The notes: generated by a model from the letters alone, not told the origin. Counted from the first letter of the stretch, positions 42,734 through 51,602 are shown. The stretch: DNA of 64,000 nucleotides from Polyangiaceae bacterium (GCA_013361525.1 JABFXY010000074.1:18162-82161); one strand, 5' to 3'. Numbers and translations are program-made.

Positions 42734-43722
42734 GACGCCGCTTCGCGCTCCACCCGGCTCCGGGTGAAGAGCTCGCTCATCACCTCTTCCAGCGGCGGGT
42801 TTTGCACCGTCAGATCCTCCACCGGCAGCCGCGCGAGCGCTCGGCTCACGACCGCGGTAACGTCCGCGGGCGCCACCGCCAAGACGACGCTGGCCGGCTC
42901 GCGCGTCACGACATTGCCGAGCCCCTCCAGGTCGGCGGCGTCGACCTCGCGTGAAAATCGCAAAACGACATGCTTCTCCGGCCGGACGCGGCGCGACAGC
43001 TGCTCCAACGAACCGTCGTAGGCGAGGACGCCCTTGTCGATGACGATCACCCGGGGGCACAGCGCGGCGACGTCTTCCATGTAATGGCTGGTGAGGACGA
43101 GCGTGGCGCGGTGCCGCTCGTTGTACGTGCGAATGAAACTGCGGACGACGGTCTGCATATTCACGTCGAGCCCGATCGTCGGCTCATCGAGGAAGAGCAC
43201 GCGCGGGCGATGCACCAATGCCGCGGCGAGCTCGCATTTCATCCGCTCGCCGAGGGAGAGCTGCCTTGTCGGCTTGTCGATCAGCGACCCGAGATCGAGC
43301 AAATCGACGAGCTCGTCGACTGTCTTGCGGAACTCCGCACGCGGCACGTCGTAGATGGCGCGATTGAGGTCGAACGTGTCGGCCGGGGGCAGGTCCCAGA
43401 GGAGCTGCTGCTTTTGCCCCGTCACGAGCATGATCTCGCGCAAGAAGGCATCATCTCGATCCTTCGGGACATGTCCGTGCACGCGAACATCGCCGCTCGT
43501 CGGATGAAGGAGCCCCGATAACACCTTCAACGTCGTCGTCTTGCCCGCGCCATTGGGACCGAGGAAGCCTACGCGCTCGCCTTCTGCGATCTCGAACGTG
43601 ATCCCATCGACCGCGGGCACTGTCTCGTACGTGCGGGAGAAGACGGAGCGGATCGCCGGCCAGAGCCCGGGCGCGCGCCTGTGTACGCGGTAGTGCTTCC
43701 GCAGATCCCGCACGTCGATCAT
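42730..43722 (-). CDS. ABC exporter ATP-binding protein
   Basis: A 330-residue ATPase: Walker A GPNGAGKTT (about 55-63), Q-loop GQKQQLLWDLP, signature LSLGERMKCELAAALVH, Walker B VLFLDEPTIGLD, and switch His in LTSHYMED. The C-terminal 90 residues form an extra domain, as in drug or polyketide exporters. The start codon overlaps the LysR TGA by 4 bp, and its own TGA overlaps the first permease. So regulator, ATPase and both permeases are read as one chain. Confidence 0.93.
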   Translation of the reverse strand: MIDVRDLRKHYRVHRRAPGLWPAIRSVFSRTYETVPAVDGITFEIAEGERVGFLGPNGAGKTTTLKVLSGLLHPTSGDVRVHGHVPKDRDDAFLREIMLVTGQKQQLLWDLPPADTFDLNRAIYDVPRAEFRKTVDELVDLLDLGSLIDKPTRQLSLGERMKCELAAALVHRPRVLFLDEPTIGLDVNMQTVVRSFIRTYNERHRATLVLTSHYMEDVAALCPRVIVIDKGVLAYDGSLEQLSRRVRPEKHVVLRFSREVDAADLEGLGNVVTREPASVVLAVAPADVTAVVSRALARLPVEDLTVQNPPLEEVMSELFTRSRVEREAAS

Positions 43723-44690
43723 GCGTTGGCCGAACCTTTCACGCGGGCCGGTCTAGCACGACGGCGCCGGCCGGGCGCTTGTTTCGAGGTGCCCGCGACG
43801 ACGCGTTTCGGCCGCCCGAGGTGCTTGGCGATCACGTCGAACACGACCCGAACACGCCGGCTCGTATGCACCTCGCGATGCGAAACCAGCCACATCGGCA
43901 CCTCGATCGGGGCCATCGACGGAAGCGCTCGCTCGACACGCGGCTCGGCGTCACCGATTTCTTCGAGGATGACGCCGATACCGAGGCCGTTCTTCACGAG
44001 CTCCCAGAGCACCATGTGACTCTCGGTGAAGATGGGGAAGTTCTTCTCCGTCAGCTGAAACCCGAGCGCGTTCATCCCCTCCATGAAGCGCTCGTCGAAT
44101 CCGATGAGCTCGGCGCGGCGGAGGTCGTCCCTCGTCTTGGGGTATCCGATCTTCTTGAGGTAGCTGCGGGTCGCGTACAGCCGAGCCGGCGTATCGCGCA
44201 ACCGAACGGCGAACAGGCTGGGATCCGTAGGCCGCCCATTGCGAACGGCAATGTCGGCCTCGCGCCGGCGGAGGTCGCGAACTGCGTTCGATGCGACCAC
44301 CTTGATCTCGATGCCGGGGTGTTCTTCGCGGAGCTCGGCCAAGATCGGCGGCAGGAGAAACGCCGAGACGACCTCGCTCGCCGTGATGGTGATCGTGCCT
44401 TCGATCGATTGAGCGCGACCCGAGGCGGAGAGCGAAACGCGGTTTGCTGCGTCCGCCATCGTCCGCACATGCTCGAGCAGATCGAGGCCACCCGCCGTGA
44501 GGCGAAGGCCGCGACCCACCCGCTCGAACAGGACGACGTCGAGCTCGTCCTCGAGAGCGGTTACCTGCCGGCCCAACGTCGGTTGGGTCATCCCGAGCGC
44601 GCGTGCGGCCGCCGAAAGCGAGCCCTCCTCGGCCGTGACGAGGAACGCGCGAGCGCGGTTCCAATCGAAATTCACCGAGCGCCAATCCAT
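43719..44690 (-). CDS. LysR-family regulator heading the ABC exporter operon
   Basis: A 323-residue LysR protein. The HTH segment is FLVTAEEGSLSAAARALGMTQPTLGRQVTALEDELDVVLFERV; I give it in parts: SLSAAARALGMTQPTLGRQV is the DNA-reading core. The sensor domain includes IKVVASNAVRDLRRREADIA and NGLGIGVILEEIG. A basic tail (GRRRRARPARVKG) is unusual. The stop overlaps the ATPase start (ATGA). It also faces a quinone-oxidoreductase-like gene, with an ATAC-N6-GTAT repeat at its own start codon, so it may control both directions. Confidence 0.9.
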   Translation of the reverse strand: MDWRSVNFDWNRARAFLVTAEEGSLSAAARALGMTQPTLGRQVTALEDELDVVLFERVGRGLRLTAGGLDLLEHVRTMADAANRVSLSASGRAQSIEGTITITASEVVSAFLLPPILAELREEHPGIEIKVVASNAVRDLRRREADIAVRNGRPTDPSLFAVRLRDTPARLYATRSYLKKIGYPKTRDDLRRAELIGFDERFMEGMNALGFQLTEKNFPIFTESHMVLWELVKNGLGIGVILEEIGDAEPRVERALPSMAPIEVPMWLVSHREVHTSRRVRVVFDVIAKHLGRPKRVVAGTSKQAPGRRRRARPARVKGSANA

Positions 44691-44702
44691 ACAAATTCGT
44701 AT
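44689..44702. promoter_or_regulatory. Inverted repeat at the LysR start codon
   Basis: ATAC-AAATTC-GTAT lies across the LysR start and 109 bp before the facing oxidoreductase gene. It is a plausible autoregulatory LysR site with 6-bp spacing. Confidence 0.45.
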
Positions 44703-44810
44703 AGATGATGAGCAAGAATCGTCAATTGCGAGGGGGCATGTCACGTGGCTACTTCTTCGTCGACGCGGCGAACGAAGGGTCTCGCTGAGCGTTCGACGGA
44801 GAACCGCCCC

Positions 44811-45779
44811 ATGCAAGCATGCGTTTACGAAGAGTACGGCCCGGCCGAGGTCGTGAAGGTCCGCGAGGTTACGCGGCCGAGGATGAAGGACGACGACGTC
44901 TTGGTGCGTGTTCACGCGGCGTCGGTCACGACGGCGGATTGGCGATTTCGCGCGTCGGCCTTCCCCGGCGGGTTCTGGTTGGTGGGGAGGTTGATGGTCG
45001 GACTGTTGCGACCACGAAACCCGATACTCGGAATGGATTTCTCCGGCGTCGTCGAGGAGACGGGCAAGCGGGTGACCCGGTTTCGTGTGGGCGACCGGGT
45101 CTTCGGCTCCGCGAGCGGCGGGGCGCACGCCGAATATCTCGCCGTGCCCGGGTCTGCCCCGATGATCCACAAACCCGACGGTCTGACGCACGAGCAAGCC
45201 GCCGCCATTCCTTTCGGGGCGAACACGGCCCTCGCGTTCCTGCGCGACATCGCCAAGATACGAGCGAGCCAGCGCGTCCTGGTCGTCGGTGCGTCGGGTG
45301 GCGTGGGTGTTTGGGCCGTTCAGCTGGCGCGCCACCTGGGCGCGGAAGTTACCGGCGCTTGCAGCACGCGCAATGTCGAGCTCGTCGCGTCGCTCGGCGC
45401 TCACCACGTCGTCGACTACACGGCTGGACCGCTCGCTGAACCGGGCGCCGACTATGACCTCATCTTCGACACCGTGGGCGTCACCACCTTCGCCGGGTGC
45501 AAACCCGCTCTCGCAGATGCCGGGACCTACCTCCCGCTCAACGCGTCGGTACGGCAGTTGGTGCAGGCTCTCTTCACTTCGTCGGGCAAAGGCAAAAAGC
45601 TGAAGGCAGGAATCAGCAGCAACTCGAGCGAAAGCCTGGAGACGGCGGTCGGCCTGATCGAAGCGGGGGCCCTGCGACCGGTCATCGACAAGGTTTATCC
45701 GATGACGGAGATCGTCGAAGCGCACCGGCGGGTCGACAGCCGCCACAAGCGCGGCAGCGTCATCGTCGCGCTCGGGTGA
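44811..45779 (+). CDS. Zeta-crystallin-type NAD(P)H:quinone oxidoreductase (MDR family)
   Basis: A 322-residue zinc-free MDR protein: YEEYGPAEVVKVREV, VHAASVTTADWRFRAS, LGMDFSGVVEETGK, and the nucleotide motif VVGASGGVGVWAVQLARHLGAEVTG, given here as GASGGVGVWAVQLARHLG. The catalytic-zinc ligands are absent, as in quinone oxidoreductases. The ATG at 44811 has GGAG 9 nt upstream; an ATG at 44745 would add a Ser/Arg-rich leader. It faces the LysR gene across 120 bp and is its likely target. Confidence 0.88.
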   Translation: MQACVYEEYGPAEVVKVREVTRPRMKDDDVLVRVHAASVTTADWRFRASAFPGGFWLVGRLMVGLLRPRNPILGMDFSGVVEETGKRVTRFRVGDRVFGSASGGAHAEYLAVPGSAPMIHKPDGLTHEQAAAIPFGANTALAFLRDIAKIRASQRVLVVGASGGVGVWAVQLARHLGAEVTGACSTRNVELVASLGAHHVVDYTAGPLAEPGADYDLIFDTVGVTTFAGCKPALADAGTYLPLNASVRQLVQALFTSSGKGKKLKAGISSNSSESLETAVGLIEAGALRPVIDKVYPMTEIVEAHRRVDSRHKRGSVIVALG

Positions 45780-45794
45780 TGGCACCGCCGAAAA

Positions 45795-46928
45795 TCATCG
45801 AGCGCGGCGGATGATCTCTCGCGCGATGACGAGGCGCTGAATCTCGCTCGTCCCCTCGTAGATCCGCGTCACGCGCGCATCGCGGTAGAGGCGCTCGATC
45901 GGATATTCGCGTGAGTAGCCATAACCACCGTGCAGTTGGACCATGCGATCGACCGCGCGACCGCACGCTTCGGTCGCATAGAGCTTCGCCATGCTCGTTT
46001 CTGCGCCTGCGCGCTCGCCTTCGTCGAGGGCGCGCGCGGCACGAAGCGTGAGAAGCCAAGCGGCGTCGAGCTCCGTCCTCGTATCGGCCAATACGAACTG
46101 CGAATTCTGGAATTCGGTGAGCGCTTTGCCGAAGACGACGCGGCTCTCGGCATAACCGCAGCCGGCATCGAACGCGGCCTCCGCGATACCGAGGCTCAAT
46201 GCAGCGATGCCGACGCGCCCTGCGCCGAGCGCCGAGAGGGCAATCGAATATCCCGCACCACGCGCGCCGAGCAGGCAATCGACGGGAACGCGACAAGACT
46301 CGAGCGCAAGGGTCGTCGTCCCCGACGCCCGTTGGCCCATCTTGTCCTCTTCGCGGCCGATGACGAGGCCAGGTGTCCCTCGCTCGACGATGAAACAGCT
46401 GATGCCGTCGCGGCCCTCCCCGTCGGTGCGGGCGAATACCAGATGAAACGCGGCGCCCGTCCCGCTCGTGATCCAGGCCTTTTCGCCGTCGAGAACCCAC
46501 GCGTCACCGTCGAGACGAGCTCGCGTCGAAATGGCCGCCGCATCCGAGCCGCCCTTGGGCTCGGTCAGGGCGAAGCTCGCGGGGCCGAGCTCGCCCCGGA
46601 CGAACGGACCGAGCCATCGCTCGCGCTGAGCTTCGGTCGCGTGTTCCGCGAGGATCTTCCCGACGAGATTGCTCGACGCGACGACGACGGCGGTCGATGC
46701 GCATGCGCGCGCCAGCGCCTGCATCGCGAGGACGTAGCCCACATTGCTGGTCCCGGCGCCGCCGTCCGCCTCCGTGACTTTCATCGCGAGCATTCCCATA
46801 CGCCCGAGCTCCAGCACCTCATCGGTGGGGAAGGCGCCCGTACGATCACGCTCGGCAGCACCGGGAAGCAGTCGCCGCATCGCGAACTCCGCGGCCGTTC
46901 GAGCAAGGAGCGTCTCTTCCTCGGACAT
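45795..46928 (-). CDS. Acyl-CoA dehydrogenase
   Basis: A 377-residue flavoprotein of normal length. Family motifs are FALTEPKGGSDAAAI (about 117-131), WITSGTGAAFHLVFA, the QNSQF and RMVQLHGGYGYSREYP stretches, and YEGTSEIQRLVIAREI, where the Glu of YEGTSE fits the catalytic base position of the short-chain group. I prefer the ATG at 46928 because AGGA stands 6 nt upstream. It faces the MarR pseudogene across a 95-bp region with a perfect palindrome, so it was probably under MarR control. The acyl chain is unknown. Confidence 0.92.
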   Translation of the reverse strand: MSEEETLLARTAAEFAMRRLLPGAAERDRTGAFPTDEVLELGRMGMLAMKVTEADGGAGTSNVGYVLAMQALARACASTAVVVASSNLVGKILAEHATEAQRERWLGPFVRGELGPASFALTEPKGGSDAAAISTRARLDGDAWVLDGEKAWITSGTGAAFHLVFARTDGEGRDGISCFIVERGTPGLVIGREEDKMGQRASGTTTLALESCRVPVDCLLGARGAGYSIALSALGAGRVGIAALSLGIAEAAFDAGCGYAESRVVFGKALTEFQNSQFVLADTRTELDAAWLLTLRAARALDEGERAGAETSMAKLYATEACGRAVDRMVQLHGGYGYSREYPIERLYRDARVTRIYEGTSEIQRLVIAREIIRRAR

Positions 46929-47001
46929 CGAGAATCCTGCGAATCGCATCCGTGATGGTTGCTTCGCCGCCGCCGGTTCGACAAGGGTGGAGACAGGTCC
47001 C

Positions 47002-47020
47002 TTGACAGGCAGCCTGTCAA
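47002..47020. promoter_or_regulatory. 19-bp palindrome, probable MarR operator
   Basis: TTGACAGG-CAG-CCTGTCAA has perfect 8-bp arms. It lies 3 bp before the MarR GTG and 73 bp from the acyl-CoA dehydrogenase start, and it contains TTGACA, so it could overlap a -35 element. Confidence 0.7.
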
Positions 47021-47023
47021 CTC

Positions 47024-47555
47024 GTGACGCTCGACGACATGCCAGCAAGGCAGCTCGCCCCTCGACGGCGTCGCACGCCCCGACCGCGGACGCAGATTCA
47101 ATCCGTCGTCGACGAAACGATTGCCCTCTATCAATGGCTGGCGTGGGTCGCGGATCGGCTCTACGACGACGAGGCAAAAAGCTCGTCGCGGCGCTGGATC
47201 TTGCGAAGACTTCAGCGAGAAGGTCCCAAGACGGTCTCCGCCCTCGCGCGCATTCGATCGGTGCGCAGGCAATCGCTCCAACCGATGGTGGACGCCATGG
47301 TGGCCGACCCGGCTGCTCTCGCTGTTGCCCAATCCGTCCAACGCACGCGCGCCGCTCGTGGGGCTGACGACGCGCGGCGAAGCATTGGTCACGTCGCTCG
47401 ACCGCGTCGATGCCGCGGTCTTGCGCGCTGTCTCGCGCGGGCTCGAGGCGGATGCGCTCGCCGTGACGGCTGCGACGCTGCGCAGCCTGCGCGAGGCGTT
47501 CGAGACGAAGATGCGGTGGGCGCCGGCAGCCGCAGCGGCCGGCGGTAAGCGTTAG
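47024..47555 (+). pseudogene. MarR-family regulator interrupted by a one-base frameshift
   Basis: The first frame gives DETIALYQWLAWVADRLYDD, WILRRLQREGPKTVSALA and RRQSLQPMVDAMVAD, the first helices and recognition helix of a MarR protein. The wing and dimer helix then continue in another frame as RLLSLLPNPSNARAPLVGLT and RGEALVTSLDRVDAAVL, to a stop at 47555. Removing one C from the CCC at 47308-47310 joins the two frames without gap (ADRLLSLLPNPS). The repaired product would be about 176 residues. Either a real recent mutation or a sequencing error; codon use is normal in both parts. It faces the acyl-CoA dehydrogenase gene. Confidence 0.85.
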
Positions 47556-47565
47556 AGCGCCTTTC

Positions 47566-47943
47566 TCAACGAGCGTCGGGGAGCTTCACCTTCAATCGAC
47601 GAAGCTCGGTCAGCTCCGCCTCCGACAGCGCAGCCGGCCGCGCCGCGGATGAACCGTCGAAGCTCGACTTCGACCGTACTTTGGGCGACAGCGAGCCCGG
47701 CCACGTCTTTTCCCCATCGACGGCGACCCACCAATCCTCGCGGTCCGGCAGCGCGAGACGGTCGTGCTGCTTGTTGCCGCTTTCGTCGACGCGCGCGCGG
47801 AGCTTCGCGATCTCCGCGTCGGTGATCGGAATGACGTGCAGATAGATCTTCTCGCTGCCGCCGCCGGCGCCCACGACCCCCATGCTGACGTGACCGCCGT
47901 GCTCGATGGTGTAGTTGTAGGACTCCGCGACGTAGAGCGCCAT
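47566..47943 (-). CDS. Hypothetical protein
   Basis: A 125-residue protein starting MALYVAESYNYTIEHGGHVS. It has a strand-rich first half (KIYLHVIPITDAEIAKL) and a charged C-terminus with a helix-like EAELTELRRLK. No signal peptide, membrane segment or known motif is visible. Codon use fits the neighbourhood and no other frame on either strand is convincing here. It converges on the MarR pseudogene and lies 44 bp downstream of the aldo/keto reductase gene. Confidence 0.6.
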   Translation of the reverse strand: MALYVAESYNYTIEHGGHVSMGVVGAGGGSEKIYLHVIPITDAEIAKLRARVDESGNKQHDRLALPDREDWWVAVDGEKTWPGSLSPKVRSKSSFDGSSAARPAALSEAELTELRRLKVKLPDAR

Positions 47944-47987
47944 TTGTGAGCGATGGTATCCGATGACCCAGCACCGCGCGTCGGGGC

Positions 47988-49073
47988 TCAGTGCGGGGTC
48001 TCACCCTTTTGCAGGATGAACGGAGACGGTGGACCATACACGCCGTTCACCGTCGTCCCACCGTTGTGGATGCTGGGGAATATCGGCTGCATGTTTTGCG
48101 GGAAGCCGAATGCCGGCTTCGTCAGCGCGTCGAGCCGCGCGAGCTCGTCGCTCGTGAGGGTGACGTCGAGGGCCTTCACGTTGTCCTCGAGCTGATCGAG
48201 CCGTCGCGCGCCGATGATCGTCGACGAGACGCCGGGCTGCGCCTGGAGCCACGAGAGCGCGACGCGCGCCACGGTCGAGTCGTGCGCCTTGGCGATGACC
48301 TCGAGCTGATCCACGACGGCATAAGTCTTTTCGTTGAGGAACGTCTCGACGAAGAAGCCGCGGTCGGCCTTCAGCTTGCCTGCGTTCTGCCGCGTGTATT
48401 TCCCGCTGAGAGCGCCGCTCTTCAGCGGTGACCAGGGCGTGATTCCGAGGCCGAGCTCGCGCGCCATCGGCACGAGCTCCTGCTCGACGCTGCGCTCGAG
48501 CAATGAATATTCGATCTGCAAGCCGATGAACGACGACCAGCCGCGGAACCGCGCGGTCACATTGGCCTCCGCGATCTTCCATGCGGGCGTGTCGGAGACA
48601 CCGATGTAACGAACCTTGCCGGCGCGAACGAGATCGTCGAGCGCCGCCATCGTCTCGTCGATGGGCGTGTGAACGTCCCAATTGTGCAGCCAGTAGAGAT
48701 CGATGTAGTCCGTCTGAAGGCGGCGCAGCGAGTTGTCGCAGGCATTGACGATCGATTTTCGCCCGGACCCGCCGCCGTTGGGATCGCCGGGGTAGAGGTT
48801 GCCGCTGAACTTCGTCGCGATGACGAGACGATCTCGGCGCGAGGGGTGGCGCCCGATGTGGTCGCCGATGATCTTCTCGGAGTGGCTCTTCGTGTAGAAG
48901 TTCGCCGTGTCGATGAAGTTGCCGCCCAGCTCGATGAAACGGTCGATGATTCGCTGGGACTCTTCGACGCTGGTGCCCCATCCGAGGTCTTCACCGAACG
49001 TCATGGCACCGAGGCAGAAGGGGCTTACACGAAGGCCGGATCGGCCGAGCGTCACGTAATGGTCGAGAGACAT
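47988..49073 (-). CDS. Aldo/keto reductase
   Basis: A 361-residue (beta/alpha)8 reductase. The catalytic set is present: Asp and Tyr in FIDTANFY (about 53-60), Lys in VIATKFSG and His in DLYWLHNWD. SSTIIGARRLDQLEDN binds the NADP phosphate. It belongs to the larger AKR group with a long C-terminal tail (FPQNMQPIF). Substrate unknown. It faces a MarR gene across 92 bp with an ACGTA-GTT-TACGT repeat. Confidence 0.92.
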   Translation of the reverse strand: MSLDHYVTLGRSGLRVSPFCLGAMTFGEDLGWGTSVEESQRIIDRFIELGGNFIDTANFYTKSHSEKIIGDHIGRHPSRRDRLVIATKFSGNLYPGDPNGGGSGRKSIVNACDNSLRRLQTDYIDLYWLHNWDVHTPIDETMAALDDLVRAGKVRYIGVSDTPAWKIAEANVTARFRGWSSFIGLQIEYSLLERSVEQELVPMARELGLGITPWSPLKSGALSGKYTRQNAGKLKADRGFFVETFLNEKTYAVVDQLEVIAKAHDSTVARVALSWLQAQPGVSSTIIGARRLDQLEDNVKALDVTLTSDELARLDALTKPAFGFPQNMQPIFPSIHNGGTTVNGVYGPPSPFILQKGETPH

Positions 49074-49109
49074 GGTAGCTCCTGAGGCGTGCTAGATTGT
49101 TCAACGCTC

Positions 49110-49122
49110 ACGTAGTTTACGT
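49110..49122. promoter_or_regulatory. Inverted repeat between the AKR and MarR genes
   Basis: ACGTA-GTT-TACGT is a perfect short inverted repeat, 37 bp from the AKR start and 44 bp from the MarR start, suited to a shared MarR operator. Confidence 0.5.
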
Positions 49123-49165
49123 ATGCGATGGTTTAATCTTGAACCATCGGCGCGCAAGAGGTCCC

Positions 49166-49573
49166 ATGGCGAAAATCGACGCGGCCAAGATTTGGTCGCT
49201 CAACTACAGGCTCTCGATGCAGGTGATCACGAGCGTCGCGCCCCAGATCGCCGAGCTCGGCCTGGAGACGAAGGAGCTCTTCGTCCTCGCCGAGGTCGAC
49301 GAGCACCCCCACCCCGCCGAGCTCGCAGACGTCTTGTGCATGCCGAAGCCGACCGTCACGTTCAACGTGAAGCGGCTCGAGGCGGCCGGCTTTCTGCGCC
49401 GCGAGATCGACGCGAAGGATCTGCGCCGGCACCGGCTGGTCGTTACACCTGCGGGCCGCAAGGTCATGACCGAAGGGCTCGCGATGTTGTCACGAGCGTT
49501 CGGCCAGCGCCTCGCTCGCCTCAGCGCGGCGAAACAAGCCGAGCTGAAGGCGATCCTCGAAGAGCTCAACTGA
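49166..49573 (+). CDS. MarR-family transcriptional regulator
   Basis: A 135-residue winged-helix protein: LGLETKELFVLAEVDEHPHPAELADVL, the recognition helix CMPKPTVTFNVKRLEAAGFL, and the wing REIDAKDLRRHRLVVTPAGRKV; the second part gives the MarR signature D..D.R...L.LT..G. The ATG at 49166 follows AAGAGG; an ATG at 49097 would add 23 residues outside the family. It probably represses itself and the aldo/keto reductase gene opposite. Confidence 0.9.
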   Translation: MAKIDAAKIWSLNYRLSMQVITSVAPQIAELGLETKELFVLAEVDEHPHPAELADVLCMPKPTVTFNVKRLEAAGFLRREIDAKDLRRHRLVVTPAGRKVMTEGLAMLSRAFGQRLARLSAAKQAELKAILEELN

Positions 49574-49576
49574 CGC

Positions 49577-49978
49577 TCACCGATCCGACGAGCCGAACGA
49601 GCGCAGCACGAGCGCCGTGTCCATGTACTCGGTGAGCTCGCGAAGGCGGCCGCCTTCGAGCCTGCACACCCAGCAGTACGTGTTGTCGTAGCGGCGACCA
49701 TCGAGGAGTCGATTCTCCCCGCGCGCTTCGATGACCAGCATGTCGCCCGCGGCGATCGAGCGCTTCAGCTGCATGCGAAATGGGGCGTCGAGTCGTCCTT
49801 GGAGACTCCGCAGCATCCTTCGCACGGCTGGTTTGCCTTCGTAGGTTTTCGACCACGGCGTGTCCCCGGTGATGGTCCATGTGACGTCGTCGGAGAGCCA
49901 CTCGTCGAATGGCTGAAAGTCGCCTTGCTCGAGGCCGGAGAGCGCGCGCATCGCGGTGGCTTGGTCGTCGTGGGTCAT
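49577..49978 (-). CDS. SnoaL-like/NTF2-fold protein
   Basis: A 133-residue NTF2-like protein of the SnoaL/ketosteroid-isomerase type: AMRALSGLEQGDFQPFDEWLSDDVTWTI at the start (given as LEQGDFQPFDEWLSDDVTW), PWSKTYEGKPAVRRML in the middle, and a C-terminal sheet with YCWVCRLEGGRLRELTEYMDTALV. Such proteins are small isomerases or hydrolases, or have no catalytic role. It converges on the MarR gene with a 3-bp gap and diverges from the AraC gene. Confidence 0.85.
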   Translation of the reverse strand: MTHDDQATAMRALSGLEQGDFQPFDEWLSDDVTWTITGDTPWSKTYEGKPAVRRMLRSLQGRLDAPFRMQLKRSIAAGDMLVIEARGENRLLDGRRYDNTYCWVCRLEGGRLRELTEYMDTALVLRSFGSSDR

Positions 49979-50063
49979 GTCGCGACGGTGAATCGTCCGC
50001 GCGCCTCAGGATTGGAAATTCCGGCCGTTGCTGCTCCGGGCTGCGGAAACTACGCTCGACTCG

Positions 50064-50837
50064 ATGCTCGCAGGACACGCCCAACTGTCCCGTTTCGTGA
50101 AGGGCGTGCGCCTGGTTCGCGGTCCCATCGGAGCCTACGAGCGTCTCCCTCACGGCGAGGTCGAGCTCATCGCACGAGCAGGCGACGGCGCAACGTCGCT
50201 GTACGTGTCGGGCGCGAGAGCCACCGCGCTGCGAAAACCGACGGCCATGTCGTCGGCCATCGTGATCCGATTTCATGCGGCCGGCGCGTATCCATTTTTT
50301 GGCGTACCGATGCGCGCGCTCACCGATCGGTTCTTGTCGTTGGACGAGCTCTGGAAAGGCGAGCCTTTACCGTTTACGGAGAAGAGCGACGTAACCGCAG
50401 ACGACGTAGCGCGTCTTGTCGAGACGCTCGCACGGCGGCTCGCGAGCGGTCGGGTCTACGATCCTGCCACCGCCCGCGGCGCCCGTCGTGCGCTCCGCCG
50501 CATTCGTGAGATGCCTCGTCTTCCGCAGGTCGTCGACCTCGCCTCCGATATCGGCGCGAGCGAGCGGCAACTGCGGCGTGCGTTCGACGACGTCGTTGGG
50601 CTGTCGCCGAAGCAATATCTACGGATCGTGCGCTTTCGCCGCGCGCTCGCCGCCGCGCGACGAAAACCTCGCACCTCTTGGTGCGCGATCGCCGCGAACA
50701 CGGGGTACTTCGACCAAGCTCATTTGATCGCCGACTTCCGAGCACTGACAGGAAAGACGCCGAACGCTCTCGTCCTGTGCGATCGCGGCCGCCGCTGGGA
50801 TAGCCGCTATCGCCCCGACAAAAACGACAACTTCTGA
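50064..50837 (+). CDS. AraC-family transcriptional regulator
   Basis: A protein of about 258 residues. The N-terminal half (GPIGAYERLPHGEVELIARAGDG, then VRFHAAGAYPFFGVP-like) matches the DUF6597 sensor. The C-terminal AraC domain has two HTH units (LASDIGASERQLRRAFDDVVGLSPKQYLRIVRFR as IGASERQLRRAFDDVVGLSP, then CAIAANTGYFDQAHLIADFR). I prefer the ATG at 50064 over an upstream TTG at 50028. It overlaps the convergent SDR gene by 31 bp. Confidence 0.87.
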   Translation: MLAGHAQLSRFVKGVRLVRGPIGAYERLPHGEVELIARAGDGATSLYVSGARATALRKPTAMSSAIVIRFHAAGAYPFFGVPMRALTDRFLSLDELWKGEPLPFTEKSDVTADDVARLVETLARRLASGRVYDPATARGARRALRRIREMPRLPQVVDLASDIGASERQLRRAFDDVVGLSPKQYLRIVRFRRALAAARRKPRTSWCAIAANTGYFDQAHLIADFRALTGKTPNALVLCDRGRRWDSRYRPDKNDNF

Positions 50838-51547
50838 AAGAGGCGCTCGGGCGTGTTCTTCACGATGGGCATGATGGCTGCCCAAAATGACGGGACGTAG
50901 GCCTCGGGCGTCCTTGCATCCATGGCGGCGACGATGCTGCGTGCGACAGGCTCGGGTTTCGCGAACAGCGCGTTCTTGTGATGGGAGACCGTCATGGGCG
51001 TATCGACGGGCCCGAGCTTCAGCGTCGTCACGCTGACACCCGATGCATAGAGGCGCGAGCGAACCCCCTGAAGGTAGAGCGTCAGTGCGCCCTTCGAGGC
51101 GCCATACGTGTAGTTGCGCGGCCGGCCACGATCGCCGGCGACCGACGTGATGACGCCGATGCGCCCGCGCCCTTGTTGCTCGAGGTGATTGGCGATCGGA
51201 ATGAGGAGCGACACCGCGCTCGTGAAGTTCGCAACGATGATCTGCTCCGCCGCGGCGAATGACTTCTCGCTCTCGAGCTGGTCGCCGAGATCGCCGTGCG
51301 CAATGAGGACGCGGTCGACGACGCCGAGCGCGTCGATGCACTTCGCGACGACCGCTTCATTCTCATGCGCCAGTGCGAAGTCGGCGACGGTGCTGGTGAC
51401 CGACGCGCCCGGCATGCGTTCGACGAGGGCCGCGAGCTTCGCCTCCGAGCGACCGACGAGGTGAAGCCGATCGCCACGTGCAGCGTGCAAAGCGGCGACC
51501 TCCGCCGCGATAGCCGAGGTTGCGCCGAGGATGAGGATACGTTCCAC
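50807..51547 (-). CDS. Short-chain dehydrogenase/reductase (SDR)
   Basis: A 246-residue SDR. The cofactor loop is ILGATSAIAAEVA (a GATSAIA variant of TGxxxGxG), with DRVLIAHGDLGDQ in place of the NNAG strand, Ser in VITSVAGDRG and the pair YGASK. The variant glycine motif and GRPRNYTYGASKGAL resemble the group around DprE2-like 2-keto reductases. I use the GTG at 51547, directly before the first strand; an upstream GTG at 51586 would add 13 residues. Substrate unknown. Confidence 0.82.
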   Translation of the reverse strand: MERILILGATSAIAAEVAALHAARGDRLHLVGRSEAKLAALVERMPGASVTSTVADFALAHENEAVVAKCIDALGVVDRVLIAHGDLGDQLESEKSFAAAEQIIVANFTSAVSLLIPIANHLEQQGRGRIGVITSVAGDRGRPRNYTYGASKGALTLYLQGVRSRLYASGVSVTTLKLGPVDTPMTVSHHKNALFAKPEPVARSIVAAMDARTPEAYVPSFWAAIMPIVKNTPERLFQKLSFLSGR

Positions 51548-51602
51548 GGCGCGAACGTAGCCGATGTCGTCACCGGTTCGGACCACAAGCAGCCGAGCGC
51601 GT

